Shown here: positions 7,838 through 16,896 of the stretch, one piece after another
Position numbering within the stretch: the stretch's first letter is position 1
How the letters are laid out: each line of letters starts with the position of its first letter
Source: UBA4363 sp002393965
Lineage (GTDB): Bacteria > Bacteroidota > Bacteroidia > Bacteroidales > Paludibacteraceae
DNA length: 64,000 nucleotides
Direction: 5' to 3'
Assembly (NCBI GenBank): GCA_946542925.1
Contig: CAMNLA010000016.1
Coordinates: 1 to 64,000, forward strand
Notes under the pieces: generated by a model
What the model was told of the DNA's origin: nothing
Database searches by the model: none
Seen by the model: the letters and a program-made list of their open reading frames with translations, nothing else
Translations under genes and position numbers: made by a program

Positions 7838-8992
7838 TCACTCGGGTTTCAGTAATAGGATGAGACGCAACCCAAGGTCGCAGAAGACAAGCGTGGACTG
7901 CACATTCTGCGCAATGTCACGCTGGGCATCTGAGAAACATTGCATGATCCCCAGAACATTGGACTCATGGATGTAGGGCGAGAATTTGCTCGAGAACTCC
8001 TGCTCAAAGGACGCAAGGTACCTCAGTCGCTGCTCCTGGAGATTATAGATGAAGTTCTCTCGTAGAAGACGCTGGGCATAACTCAGAAAGGCCTGCTGGT
8101 TGTCCCGCGAGGTTTTTCCGATGGTCTCCGCAAACTGACGCAGTTGCAGGAGTGCCTGCGCTTTCTTGTCCTGCGTCTTGAAGTAGCGGATACCCCACGC
8201 AGTTCGCATCAGGAATGCAAAGTCATCGAAATACCGACGGCTCGACTCGTTCGTCTCCGCTATCTCTCGCGCCGTAATGACGGAGCCTCTGGCAAGACGC
8301 GAGGCAAAACGGACCTCCTCTTCCGTGAGCGTGGGATAACGGCCTCGCAACATCTCCGACATCGAATCAACCGATACCGGTGGCAGATGGATGCGCTGCG
8401 TGCGAGAGACAATCGTCCCGAGGACGTGTTCCGGGTCATTGGACACCAATAGCAGGATCGTTCCGGCAGGTGGCTCTTCAATCAACTTGAGCAGTTTGTT
8501 CGCTCCCGTCGGATGCATCTTCTCTGGCTGCCATAGAATCAGTATCTTCAGATCGCCTTCAAAGGATTTCAGCATGAGCTTGCGCAGAATCTCGTCACTC
8601 TCATTGGCATAGATGGTGCCTTGCTTGCTCTCGCTGATCGTGTCAAGCCACTGGGTGGACGAAATGTAAGGGTCGGCAAGGACGCATTCCCGGAATTGGG
8701 GCAATAGGGTGTCACAGACCGTCGAGGTCGAGGTCCGGACAATAGGAAAGGCAAAGTGGAGATCCGGGTGTGCCAGCTTCTCGAATTTTAGACACGATGG
8801 ACACGTTCCGCACGAGTCGCCGTCAATATGATGGTGACACAGCAGGTATTGAGCAAAGGCAATGGCAAGAGGTAACGTTCCGGAGCCTTCAATACCCGTA
8901 AACAGCATCGCATGAGGTACCCGACCTTGATCGGCTGCCAGTCGGAGACGCTGCTTGACGTCCTCCTGCCCTATGATGTCTGCGAATTTCAT
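7838..8992 (-). CDS. holB: DNA polymerase III delta-prime-like subunit
   Basis: This 384-residue AAA+ protein is a clamp-loader subunit of the replicative polymerase. The start is the ATG at 8992 (MKFADIIGQEDVKQRL), where family members begin; an ATG at 9037 adds 15 poorly conserved residues. A zinc module has Cys52, Cys61, Cys64 and Cys67. The Walker A region reads GIEGSGTLPLA and lacks the GKT lysine, as expected for delta-prime, which does not hydrolyse ATP. The SRC arginine-finger motif appears as SRTQR. It leads a holB-sufS unit. Confidence 0.92.
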   Translation of the reverse strand: MKFADIIGQEDVKQRLRLAADQGRVPHAMLFTGIEGSGTLPLAIAFAQYLLCHHHIDGDSCGTCPSCLKFEKLAHPDLHFAFPIVRTSTSTVCDTLLPQFRECVLADPYISSTQWLDTISESKQGTIYANESDEILRKLMLKSFEGDLKILILWQPEKMHPTGANKLLKLIEEPPAGTILLLVSNDPEHVLGTIVSRTQRIHLPPVSVDSMSEMLRGRYPTLTEEEVRFASRLARGSVITAREIAETNESSRRYFDDFAFLMRTAWGIRYFKTQDKKAQALLQLRQFAETIGKTSRDNQQAFLSYAQRLLRENFIYNLQEQRLRYLASFEQEFSSKFSPYIHESNVLGIMQCFSDAQRDIAQNVQSTLVFCDLGLRLILLLKPE

Positions 8993-9054
8993 GCGCTTCT
9001 TTAAGATGAGTCCGCTGTAAAATGAAGGACGGACCACTTATGAAAATAGAGAGA

Positions 9055-9062
9055 CAAATGTA
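9055..9062 (-). promoter_or_regulatory. -7 box of the holB-sufS unit
   Basis: The minus strand reads TACATTTG here, matching TAnnTTTG, about 63 bp before the holB ATG. A good -33 box was not found. A weaker plus-strand match, TATCTTCG at 9094-9101, could serve the divergent dacB gene. Confidence 0.55.
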
Positions 9063-9161
9063 CGAAAAAAACGTGGCGGTGCGAAAAAAAGACTATCTTC
9101 GTATGACCATTCCCGTCGCGGAAGAAAACGTAGGAACAGACGGGGTAATATCGTAAGGAAG

Positions 9162-10706
9162 ATGAATACGACAAAGGATAAGGATAGAATAGGCACGCGA
9201 CTTCGATTGCAGTGCCTCTTGCTGGGCTTTTTCATGTCATTGCCGATCCTGGCGGAGAATGGACGGTCGGTTAATGCGTTTCTGAATACGCCTGAACTCC
9301 GACACGCCAACGTCGGCGTGCTGATGCGCAATGTGCGTACAGGCGAGGTCATCGACTCGTACAGAAGCAGTTCTTTCTGCCTGCCCGCAAGTACGACGAA
9401 ACTTGTGACAACGGCGGCGGCTCTGGAATTGCTCGGACCAGAGTTCCGTTTCAAGACTTCCCTTCAATACGATGGTGAGGTGCGGGACAGCGTTCTGTAC
9501 GGCAATCTCTATATCTTGGGTGGAGGAGACCCGACTCTCGGATCTAAGTATCTGGGCGACACCCTTTTCCTCGACCACTGGTGCCGTGCCGTTCTCCGTT
9601 TGGGAGTGCGACATATCAAGGGACAGGTGATTGCCGACGCTTCTATCTTCAACGAACAGGGCGTCTCGCCGAAGTGGTCATGGGAAGATCTCGGTAATTA
9701 CTACGGCATGGGTGTCTATGGATTGTCTGTCTACGACAATACGTGTGTGGTCTATTATAAATCGGGCAAGGTAGGGACCCAGACCGAAATCCTGCGCACC
9801 GAGCCTCTCATAGAAGGACTGCGTATCGAGAACCATGTCACAGCTGCTTCCGGAGGTGGTGATAATGCCTATTACTATGGCGCACCGCTCTCACTCTCCC
9901 GTACCGTGTACGGAACGGTACCGGCTCTGAAGAAGGAGTTTCTCTCTAAGGCAGATATCCCCAATCCACCGCTCCTCCTCTCTCAGCAACTCACTCAGGC
10001 TCTTTCGTCCCGGGGAATCGGGGTCGATGGCACCCCCGACTGTATCCTTTCCCATCGCAAGACGGCCTCCGGACGTAAAACGTTCTTTACCCTTTCGTCA
10101 CCTCCTTTGCGCGACATTGTCGAGAATACGAACCGCCTAAGCAATAACCACTATGCAGAACACCTGTACCGCTATCTCGGCTCCAGAAAAACCTCGTCCG
10201 ATGTGACGGCTGGGGCAGAGGTGATCAACGAGTTTTGGAAAAGCAAGGGAGTGGATACCGACGGGTTGATTCAATACGACGGGAGCGGATTGGCACCAGT
10301 CAATGCAATAACGCCTGAGTTCCTGGTGAACTTGCTGACGTGGGAATACACTCAGGCAAAGTACGGCAAGGTGTTTTACGCATCACTGCCGGTCGCCGGA
10401 CAGACAGGGACTGTGAAGTCTCTGCTCCGGGGAACTCGCCTCGCCGGATGTGTCCGCTGCAAGAGCGGCAGCATATCACGTACACAGTGCTATGCTGGAT
10501 ATGTCGAATGGCAAGGCGAGACCTACGCTTTCGCCGTGATGGTGAATAATTTCCGGGGCTCCAGGGAGAGGGTCAAAAGAGCAATAGGCTCTCTGCTGCT
10601 CAGCCTGACCGACGAGACAGTTGGTAAGGAGGAACAGGAGATGGACCTGCACGATAATGCCCCTCTTGAATCGTCCGATACCGATACGGAACCGTCTGCC
10701 GAATAG
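9162..10706 (+). CDS. dacB: D-alanyl-D-alanine carboxypeptidase, PBP4 (S13)
   Basis: This penicillin-binding protein trims or cleaves peptidoglycan cross-links in the periplasm. The 514-residue sequence has a signal peptide (about residues 13-31), the catalytic tetrad PASTTK with Ser77 and Lys80, the SNN motif in NRLSNNHYAEH, and a third motif KSGS where many penicillin-binding proteins have KTG. The family-specific insertion domain lies between about 120 and 310, with ILGGGDPTL at its border. The last 30 residues are acidic and poorly conserved. It begins a plus-strand run with birA, only 5 bp downstream. Confidence 0.93.
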   Translation: MNTTKDKDRIGTRLRLQCLLLGFFMSLPILAENGRSVNAFLNTPELRHANVGVLMRNVRTGEVIDSYRSSSFCLPASTTKLVTTAAALELLGPEFRFKTSLQYDGEVRDSVLYGNLYILGGGDPTLGSKYLGDTLFLDHWCRAVLRLGVRHIKGQVIADASIFNEQGVSPKWSWEDLGNYYGMGVYGLSVYDNTCVVYYKSGKVGTQTEILRTEPLIEGLRIENHVTAASGGGDNAYYYGAPLSLSRTVYGTVPALKKEFLSKADIPNPPLLLSQQLTQALSSRGIGVDGTPDCILSHRKTASGRKTFFTLSSPPLRDIVENTNRLSNNHYAEHLYRYLGSRKTSSDVTAGAEVINEFWKSKGVDTDGLIQYDGSGLAPVNAITPEFLVNLLTWEYTQAKYGKVFYASLPVAGQTGTVKSLLRGTRLAGCVRCKSGSISRTQCYAGYVEWQGETYAFAVMVNNFRGSRERVKRAIGSLLLSLTDETVGKEEQEMDLHDNAPLESSDTDTEPSAE

Positions 10707-10711
10707 TAGCA

Positions 10712-11476
10712 ATGGATCAGTTGATACATATCGAAACGACTGGCTCGACCAACGATGATATGATGGCGTTGGTCCGAACCCGACGCAAGGACCTGACGGA
10801 CGGCACGACGATCTGGGCAGATTATCAGACAGCTGGGCGAGGTCAGCAGGGAAATCGCTGGTGGTCGGCAAAGGGAGAGAATCTCCTCTTCTCGACGGTA
10901 TTCTTCCCCGATACTCCGGTCTCTCGACAGTTCCTTCTTACCGAGATGGCGTCCTTGGCGGTGTTCGATGCCTTACAGGAAAACGGAGTGGAACGCATGA
11001 GCATCAAATGGCCAAACGACCTCTATATCGGTGAGAAGAAGGTGGTCGGTATGAGGAATGAGACAATTCTGAGCGGTGCGCTTGTCGATGTCTTCATTAC
11101 GGGAATCGGTATCAATGTCAATCAACAGCATCTCGATTTCGAGGCTCCCAATCCGACTTCTCTGATCAATGAACTGGGATGCGAAACCGACCGACAGGCT
11201 CTGATGGAGGATCTGCGAAGGTGTATGATGAGACGGTATAACCAACTGCTGGCAGAGGAAACCGCACTTCTGCATGCCGACTACATGGCACGCCTGTTCC
11301 GACGCAATGGCACACACCGCTTCTTCGAGACGGCAAGCCGGACATGCATCGAAGGGTCTGTTGCCGGCATTAGAGAGGATGGACACCTGTTGTTACGGCT
11401 CCTCTCTGGCGAGGTTCGCCAGTATGCTTTCAAGGAGATACGAAATGTCTTCAATGATGGAATGACACTGGAATGA
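10712..11476 (+). CDS. birA: Biotin-[acetyl-CoA-carboxylase] ligase
   Basis: BirA activates biotin with ATP and attaches it to the biotin carboxyl carrier of acetyl-CoA carboxylase. The 254-residue protein starts directly with the catalytic domain (LIHIETTGSTNDDM) and lacks the N-terminal winged-helix of E. coli BirA, so it is a monofunctional ligase and not a repressor. Motifs visible are GRGQQGNRWWS for biotinyl-AMP binding, SIKWPNDLYIGEKKVVGM, and the small C-terminal domain from about residue 200. The gene is 5 bp after dacB. Confidence 0.94.
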   Translation: MDQLIHIETTGSTNDDMMALVRTRRKDLTDGTTIWADYQTAGRGQQGNRWWSAKGENLLFSTVFFPDTPVSRQFLLTEMASLAVFDALQENGVERMSIKWPNDLYIGEKKVVGMRNETILSGALVDVFITGIGINVNQQHLDFEAPNPTSLINELGCETDRQALMEDLRRCMMRRYNQLLAEETALLHADYMARLFRRNGTHRFFETASRTCIEGSVAGIREDGHLLLRLLSGEVRQYAFKEIRNVFNDGMTLE

Positions 11477-11498
11477 ATTCCCTGATAAAACGAATGCA

Positions 11499-12596
11499 AT
11501 GAAAACAGTTTTTCTCTCTGTTCTTTTGATCAGTCTGATCGGTGTCTGCTACTGCGCATGGCGTATCTGGCATATCGTACCAGGAGGAACGCCCGTCCGA
11601 TGGACGGCCGTCGCCCTGTTCGTACTCTGGTTCGCCTCGTTGTTCCTGGTTTTTGGTGGACTCGACCGACTCCCGATGAACTTGGCTTCCTGCTTATACG
11701 AGATAGGAACGTCTTTCGTATTCGTTTTTCTTTATCTGACGATGCTCTTCCTGCTGATGGATCTGGCAAGACTGCTCGGAGTTCTGCCCTCTTCTTTCCT
11801 GTTCCATTCTCTGCCTGGAACGCTTGCGGTCGTGGCTCTGCTGACCGCCGTTTTTGCCTATGGCAACTGGAATTATTACCGTAAGCAACGCGTGGAACTG
11901 AATCTCACGACAGAAAAGAAACTCAATCGGCCACTGAAGATAGTGATGAGTTCGGACCTGCATTTCGGCTATCATAATCGACGACGCGCTGCCGAACAGT
12001 GGGTCGAACGCGTCAATGCTGAGAACCCTGATTTCGTTCTCCTTGCCGGTGATCTGATTGATAATAGCATACGACCGCTCCGCGAGGAGGGGATCGCTCA
12101 GGTGCTCCGACGGCTGAAGGCTCCGGTGTTCGCCTGCCTGGGCAACCATGAATATATCAATAGTGTTGAGGAGGCAATCGGGTTCTATAACGAGGCGGGG
12201 GTGACGCTGTTGCGCGACTCTGTCGTTCAGATTGACGGCGTAACGGTCATCGGAAGGGATGACCGTACCAATAAATACCGCCTGACAACCGATCAACTTA
12301 GGACCCGATCCGACGATTCTTCTTATGTGATCCTGCTGGATCACCAACCCTATCACCTCGAAGAATCCGAATACGCCAATATCGACCTCCAACTCAGCGG
12401 ACACACTCACTATGGACAGGTATGGCCCATCTCATGGATCACAGCGGCGATTTACGAGAATGCATGGGGTGCACTGCGCAAGGGAGCAACGGATATCTAT
12501 GTCTCGTCAGGATACGGAATCTGGGGTGGAAAGTTCCGCATCGGGACTCAGAGCGAATACGTGGTCATCCATCTCTCCTCCCCAAAGACGGAATAG
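11499..12596 (+). CDS. Membrane-anchored calcineurin-like metallophosphoesterase
   Basis: The 365-residue protein has about four hydrophobic segments in residues 1-125, then a metallophosphoesterase domain. The metal-ligand motifs are in order: SSDLHFGYH, LLAGDLIDN, CLGNHEY, and LSGHTHYGQVWP. This is the YkuE-like architecture seen in enzymes proposed to act on lipid-linked substrates; the actual substrate is unknown. It follows birA by 22 bp and probably shares its transcript. The stop codon lies 10 bp from the convergent gene at 12607. Confidence 0.88.
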   Translation: MKTVFLSVLLISLIGVCYCAWRIWHIVPGGTPVRWTAVALFVLWFASLFLVFGGLDRLPMNLASCLYEIGTSFVFVFLYLTMLFLLMDLARLLGVLPSSFLFHSLPGTLAVVALLTAVFAYGNWNYYRKQRVELNLTTEKKLNRPLKIVMSSDLHFGYHNRRRAAEQWVERVNAENPDFVLLAGDLIDNSIRPLREEGIAQVLRRLKAPVFACLGNHEYINSVEEAIGFYNEAGVTLLRDSVVQIDGVTVIGRDDRTNKYRLTTDQLRTRSDDSSYVILLDHQPYHLEESEYANIDLQLSGHTHYGQVWPISWITAAIYENAWGALRKGATDIYVSSGYGIWGGKFRIGTQSEYVVIHLSSPKTE

Positions 12597-12606
12597 TGGT
12601 ATTCCC

Positions 12607-12912
12607 TCAGTCCGTAATGACTTCAAGATAAAAGGAGAAGGGACGGAACCCGTCATTGCAACTGATCATCGCACTCAAAGGGTTTTTCATCCACCCGTCG
12701 TAGAAGTTGCCCTTGCCTTGAGACAGCGACTCGACAAACGGCCGCATGCTTTCCCACGCCGCAGGACACAGGTCCTGAGGACATCGACCGTCCGTCGAAA
12801 TCCATTCTTGACCCTCCTTGATGTTGCACGTGTGCTCAATCGGGTTCTCATAGGCGGCCATCAGGTCTGGATAGACCGTCTGACGTAACGCTCTGATTCT
12901 TACTTTGTACAT
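12607..12912 (-). CDS. TIGR04076-family small protein
   Basis: This 101-residue protein matches the TIGR04076 family. It shows the KVRI..LRQTVYPDLM start, a central EGQEWIS, CPAAWESMRPFVESLSQG, and the conserved end SCNDGFRPFSFYLEV. Conserved cysteines (CNIKEG, GRCPQDLC, SCNDG) could bind a metal or cluster, but the function is unknown. It overlaps the 3' end of ispG by 13 bp, so it is translationally coupled as the last gene of the suf-ispG operon. That position hints at a link with iron-sulfur metabolism, by context only. Confidence 0.8.
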   Translation of the reverse strand: MYKVRIRALRQTVYPDLMAAYENPIEHTCNIKEGQEWISTDGRCPQDLCPAAWESMRPFVESLSQGKGNFYDGWMKNPLSAMISCNDGFRPFSFYLEVITD

Positions 12913-14600
12913 GGCTGGGATGAGGATGGTGAGGGATCGGTCCAGTCACCGTTCTTGCGGATTAGCGCAATGAGTTTGTCTACGGCTTCTGCGGTCGGTA
13001 TGTTCTTCTCGACACAGGTCTGTTTCTTATAGAGCGATACACGCCCCGGTGCTGCTCCGACATATCCGTAGTCGGCATCGGCCATCTCTCCCGGACCATT
13101 GACGATACAGCCCATAATGCCTATCTTCAGCCCCTTGAGATGCGATGTGCGGCTCTTGATGTCGGCAATGGTCTGCTGCAGGTCGTAGAGCGTACGGCCA
13201 CAGGATGGACACGAGATGTATTCCGTACGGCTGATGCGCGTGCGGGATGCCTGAAGGATGGCAAATGAAAGGGACACCAGATCTTCCGACGAGATGCTCT
13301 CGCCTTTATTGGTGAGACAGAGTCCGTCTCCGAATCCGTCCAGCAGGAGAGCTCCGGCATCAGACGAGGCTTTCAACTGAAGAGTCTCTAAGTCGTCCTC
13401 TTCATACTGCAGATTCAAAATGACAGGCGTGGTGACCCCGGCAAGCAGGAGCTTGTGGAAGGCAGCACGCAACTCCCCGACACGGTTGACATGGTCACTC
13501 CGTAAGGCAAGGATCGCATCTGGCGAGTTCTTCAGTCGGCTTAGGGTGGAGTCGGTCAACTCACTGTAAGTCAAATGCTGAATACCGGGTAGGGATGATA
13601 GACCAATATAGTCTGGCTCGAGCGTAGCATAGTCTCCTCCGCTCGAGGCAATGACGACAGGGACGTGACTGCCACCGATCTTGCCTACCGGATGGGTGGT
13701 GCGGCGGGTGTATCGATAGGGATCAAATGCCGCAGACGCGCTGGCTTCAATGGACGGCGCATCAGAACGTCGGGAGAAGTAGTCCGCTAGTTTGCGAGCT
13801 ACGGGTATCTCGGCTTCAGGGTCTTCCGATAGCGAGACTCGGATCGTATCTCCGATGCCGTCCGCAAGGAGCGCTCCGATTCCGACAGCCGATTTGATGC
13901 GCCCATCTTCGCCACTGCCCGCCTCGGTGACTCCGAGATGAAGAGGGTAGTGCATGTCTTCCTCTTCCATCGCCGCAACGAGTTTCCTTACACTCTGTAC
14001 CATGACAAGGGTGTTGGAGGCTTTCATGGAGATAACGACGTCTTTGAAGTCGGCCTTGTGGCAGATGCGGAGAAACTCCATGGCACTCGCAACCATCCCT
14101 TCTGGTGTGTCTCCATAGAGATCCATGATGCGGGGTGAGAGAGAGCCGTGGTTGACTCCGATGCGAAGCGCCGTATGGTGTTGCCGGCAGATGTCAAGCA
14201 GATGGAGCAGTTTGACCTCAATGTCCTCCAGACCTTTGCTGGAGAAGTTGCCGGGATTGATGCGGACTTTCTCTACGTGCAGCGCTGCCTCTTCGGCTGC
14301 ACGGGGATTGAAGTGGATATCGGCAACCAACGGAACGGTGATGTTCTTCCGGTGGATGTAGGCTTCAATATCTTTTAGGTTCGACGCCTCACGCACCCCC
14401 TGTGCCGTCAGACGGACATAATCGGCTCCCGCTTGTGCAATGCGCACAATCTGCTCTCCGCTCTCAACCGTATCGTTGGTGTCGGTATTGGTCATCGACT
14501 GAATCCGTATAGGATTCGACGACCCAAGTGGACAGTCCCCGATTCGGACCTCGGAGGTTCTGCGACGCTGGTAGTTGAAGTAATCGGCAACGTAGTTCAT
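12900..14600 (-). CDS. ispG: 4-hydroxy-3-methylbut-2-enyl diphosphate synthase
   Basis: IspG (GcpE) is the [4Fe-4S] enzyme of the methylerythritol phosphate pathway that makes HMBPP for isoprenoids. The protein has 566 residues from the ATG at 14600 (MNYVADYFNYQRRRT). This is the long form of Bacteroidota, Chlamydia and plants, with an extra domain inserted between the TIM barrel and the cluster domain. Cluster ligands are seen in SCPSCGRTLYDL and MGCIVNGPGE. An upstream ATG at 14660 would overlap sufD and adds unconserved sequence. It lies 23 bp after sufD, so this cluster enzyme is made together with the Suf machinery. Confidence 0.95.
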   Translation of the reverse strand: MNYVADYFNYQRRRTSEVRIGDCPLGSSNPIRIQSMTNTDTNDTVESGEQIVRIAQAGADYVRLTAQGVREASNLKDIEAYIHRKNITVPLVADIHFNPRAAEEAALHVEKVRINPGNFSSKGLEDIEVKLLHLLDICRQHHTALRIGVNHGSLSPRIMDLYGDTPEGMVASAMEFLRICHKADFKDVVISMKASNTLVMVQSVRKLVAAMEEEDMHYPLHLGVTEAGSGEDGRIKSAVGIGALLADGIGDTIRVSLSEDPEAEIPVARKLADYFSRRSDAPSIEASASAAFDPYRYTRRTTHPVGKIGGSHVPVVIASSGGDYATLEPDYIGLSSLPGIQHLTYSELTDSTLSRLKNSPDAILALRSDHVNRVGELRAAFHKLLLAGVTTPVILNLQYEEDDLETLQLKASSDAGALLLDGFGDGLCLTNKGESISSEDLVSLSFAILQASRTRISRTEYISCPSCGRTLYDLQQTIADIKSRTSHLKGLKIGIMGCIVNGPGEMADADYGYVGAAPGRVSLYKKQTCVEKNIPTAEAVDKLIALIRKNGDWTDPSPSSSQPCTK

Positions 14601-14623
14601 GAGACTCTCACAGGTGTGATTTC

Positions 14624-15988
14624 TTATAGTTTGGTTTGACAGGCTTCTTGCGACGTACAACCCGTACAGTTATGGGTTTCATGACCGCGGAAGCGATGCT
14701 CAATCATCATTTTGATCGTGTCTTTCAACGCAGGAACACGGATGAATTCCTCAACGTCAGCCACAAAGGCAAACATGAGCAACATCTTCGCCTCAGCTTC
14801 GGGAATGCCACGCGAGCGCAGGTAGAAGATAGTGTCGGCATCCAACTGACCGACGGTCGCTCCGTGGTTACAGATGACGTCGTCATTGTGTATCTCCAGA
14901 TGAGGCTTGGTATACATGTGGGCATCATGAGAGAGACAGATGTTACGGTTTGTCTGTATCGCCTTGGTACCCGAGGCACCGTCTGCTACATAGATCAGAC
15001 CAGAGAAGGCTCCGACGGACTGATCGCCCAGAACATATTTGTAAAGTTCGTTTGTCGTGCAGTTCGGCACAAGGTGACGGACAAGGGTGGATGTGTCCGT
15101 GTGTTGCTTCCCGTCGTTGATGGACATACCGCAGAGGTTTAGATTCGCATGCTCGCCAATCAGGTCTACCTGTACGTTATTGCGCGTAACGCCGTTCTGT
15201 AGCGTGACTTCGTTGATCAGAACGTCCGAATGCGCGTGTTGCTGTACGTACAGATGTCCGAAGTTGGTCATGTCAGCTCGCGTACTCTCAAGTTTGTAGT
15301 GCTCGTATCGTGCACCCTTTCCGACGAAGACTTCCGTTACGCGGTTGGCAAAGAAACGATGCGCGTCAAGGGCATGTGCACAGACAAGCATGGAAGCCTT
15401 CGACCCCTCTTCCAGAATGATGAGGTTGCGCGACTGAGCAAGCATGTCCACATCCGCTCGCATGAGGTTGATGAGCTGGATGGTCTGCTTGATCTCAACT
15501 CCCTTCGGGACATAGAGGAAAAATCCGTCCTGTGCAAAGGATGTGTTGAATGCTACAGTCGTGTCTGTATTGTCGGCAGCTCTGCCGTAATAACGGCGAA
15601 CAAGATCTGGATAGCGATCCGCTGCCTCACGTAGCCCGCAGGCTATGACACCTTCCGGCAACTTGGCGGACGTGGGCTGTGAATGATTGTAGAACTGGTC
15701 GTTGATGACGAAGTAGAGGTTCGAGTTGATGCCTGGAACCCCACAACGGAATATCGAGTAAGGGTCAATGGGAAATTCAATGCCCGATAGGTTGAGTCCA
15801 TAGTCCGGCTCAAAGAGGTGCGACGCATTCGTATAGAGATAATGCTCGTCTTTGCTGGTCGGAAAGCCTTTCTCTCGGAAAATGCGGAAGGCCTCGTCAC
15901 GATGCTCGTTGAGCACCGCTGAGGAGTGACGGTCAATGAGCCCTCTGTGATCGAGAAAGAGGTCTATATATTGTTTTTCTGTCTGCAT
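14624..15988 (-). CDS. sufD: Fe-S assembly scaffold subunit SufD
   Basis: SufD pairs with SufB and SufC in the SufBC2D scaffold that builds iron-sulfur clusters. The 454-residue protein has the family's right-handed beta-helix core (LICEGCA-like repeats such as VLINEVTLQNGVTRNN) and the conserved C-terminal stretch DDVICNHGATVGQLDADTIF. A Cys pair near the end (NCTGCTSQEAC) is extra to the core. It lies about 100 bp after sufC; that spacer contains no gene. Confidence 0.95.
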   Translation of the reverse strand: MQTEKQYIDLFLDHRGLIDRHSSAVLNEHRDEAFRIFREKGFPTSKDEHYLYTNASHLFEPDYGLNLSGIEFPIDPYSIFRCGVPGINSNLYFVINDQFYNHSQPTSAKLPEGVIACGLREAADRYPDLVRRYYGRAADNTDTTVAFNTSFAQDGFFLYVPKGVEIKQTIQLINLMRADVDMLAQSRNLIILEEGSKASMLVCAHALDAHRFFANRVTEVFVGKGARYEHYKLESTRADMTNFGHLYVQQHAHSDVLINEVTLQNGVTRNNVQVDLIGEHANLNLCGMSINDGKQHTDTSTLVRHLVPNCTTNELYKYVLGDQSVGAFSGLIYVADGASGTKAIQTNRNICLSHDAHMYTKPHLEIHNDDVICNHGATVGQLDADTIFYLRSRGIPEAEAKMLLMFAFVADVEEFIRVPALKDTIKMMIEHRFRGHETHNCTGCTSQEACQTKL

Positions 15989-16090
15989 GGGAGATGGATG
16001 TCTTTCTTTTTTCAGTAATCCTTGGGTGTCTTGATGGTGGCTGCTTTCTCGTCCTGCCGACGCAACAGGAAGAGGAATGCAGGAGAAGTG

Positions 16091-16846
16091 TTATTCGTTC
16101 TCTACCTCTTTCTTTATCCAGTCATACCCCCGCTCTTCAAGCTCAAGAGCCAGTTCCTTGCCTGCCGTCTTGACAATGCGCCCTTTGTACAGGACATGGA
16201 CAATGTCAGGGACAATATAGTCAAGCAGACGCTGATAATGCGTAATGACAATGGTGGAGTTGTCTTTGCTCTTCAGACGGTTGACACCTGCCGCTACAAT
16301 GCGCAGGGCATCGATGTCAAGACCGGAGTCCGTCTCGTCAAGGATGGAGAGCTTCGGCTCCAACATCGCCATTTGAAAAATCTCGTTGCGCTTCTTCTCG
16401 CCTCCGGAGAATCCTTCATTGACGGATCGGTTCGCAAGACGATTGTCCAACTCAACGTATTCTTTCTTCTCTCGCATGAGCTTGAGAAATTCTCCGGCGG
16501 ATAGTGGTGGCTGACCCTTGTATTTGCGATGCTCATTGACGGCTGTACGCATGAAGTTGACTATGGATACACCAGGTATCTCAACAGGATACTGGAACGA
16601 TAGGAAAATACCTTCCCTCGAACGGTCCTCCGGAGGGAGGTCAAGGATGTTCTTGCCGTTGAAGAGAATCTCACCGGAAGTAACAGTGTATGCCGGATGA
16701 CCCGTGATGACAGCCGAAAGCGTCGACTTGCCAGAGCCGTTCGGACCCATGATGGCATGTACCTCTCCATCACGTACGGTCAGGTTGATGCCTTTGAGTA
16801 TTTCTTTCTCGCCAATGTTGGCGTGCAGATTTTTAATTTCTAACAT
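16091..16846 (-). CDS. sufC: Fe-S assembly ATPase SufC
   Basis: SufC is the ABC-type ATPase that drives the SufBCD scaffold in the cytosol. The 251-residue protein has Walker A GPNGSGKSTL around residues 36-45, the signature FSGGEKKRNEI, and Walker B LSILDETDSGLDIDALR. The DETDSGLD variant is diagnostic of SufC. It lies 50 bp downstream of sufB. Confidence 0.97.
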   Translation of the reverse strand: MLEIKNLHANIGEKEILKGINLTVRDGEVHAIMGPNGSGKSTLSAVITGHPAYTVTSGEILFNGKNILDLPPEDRSREGIFLSFQYPVEIPGVSIVNFMRTAVNEHRKYKGQPPLSAGEFLKLMREKKEYVELDNRLANRSVNEGFSGGEKKRNEIFQMAMLEPKLSILDETDSGLDIDALRIVAAGVNRLKSKDNSTIVITHYQRLLDYIVPDIVHVLYKGRIVKTAGKELALELEERGYDWIKKEVENE

Positions 16847-16896
16847 GCTATGATGATGGTTTCTGTTTTTTTTTGCTGACTGGATGACGGATGCGG

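Noticed and set aside
7838..8992. HolB as a broken ATPase
   Set aside because: Loss of the Walker A lysine is normal for delta-prime subunits.
9162..10706. DacB as inactive because the third motif is KSG
   Set aside because: KSG or KTG are both seen in PBP4 proteins of this phylum, and the SxxK and SxN motifs are intact.
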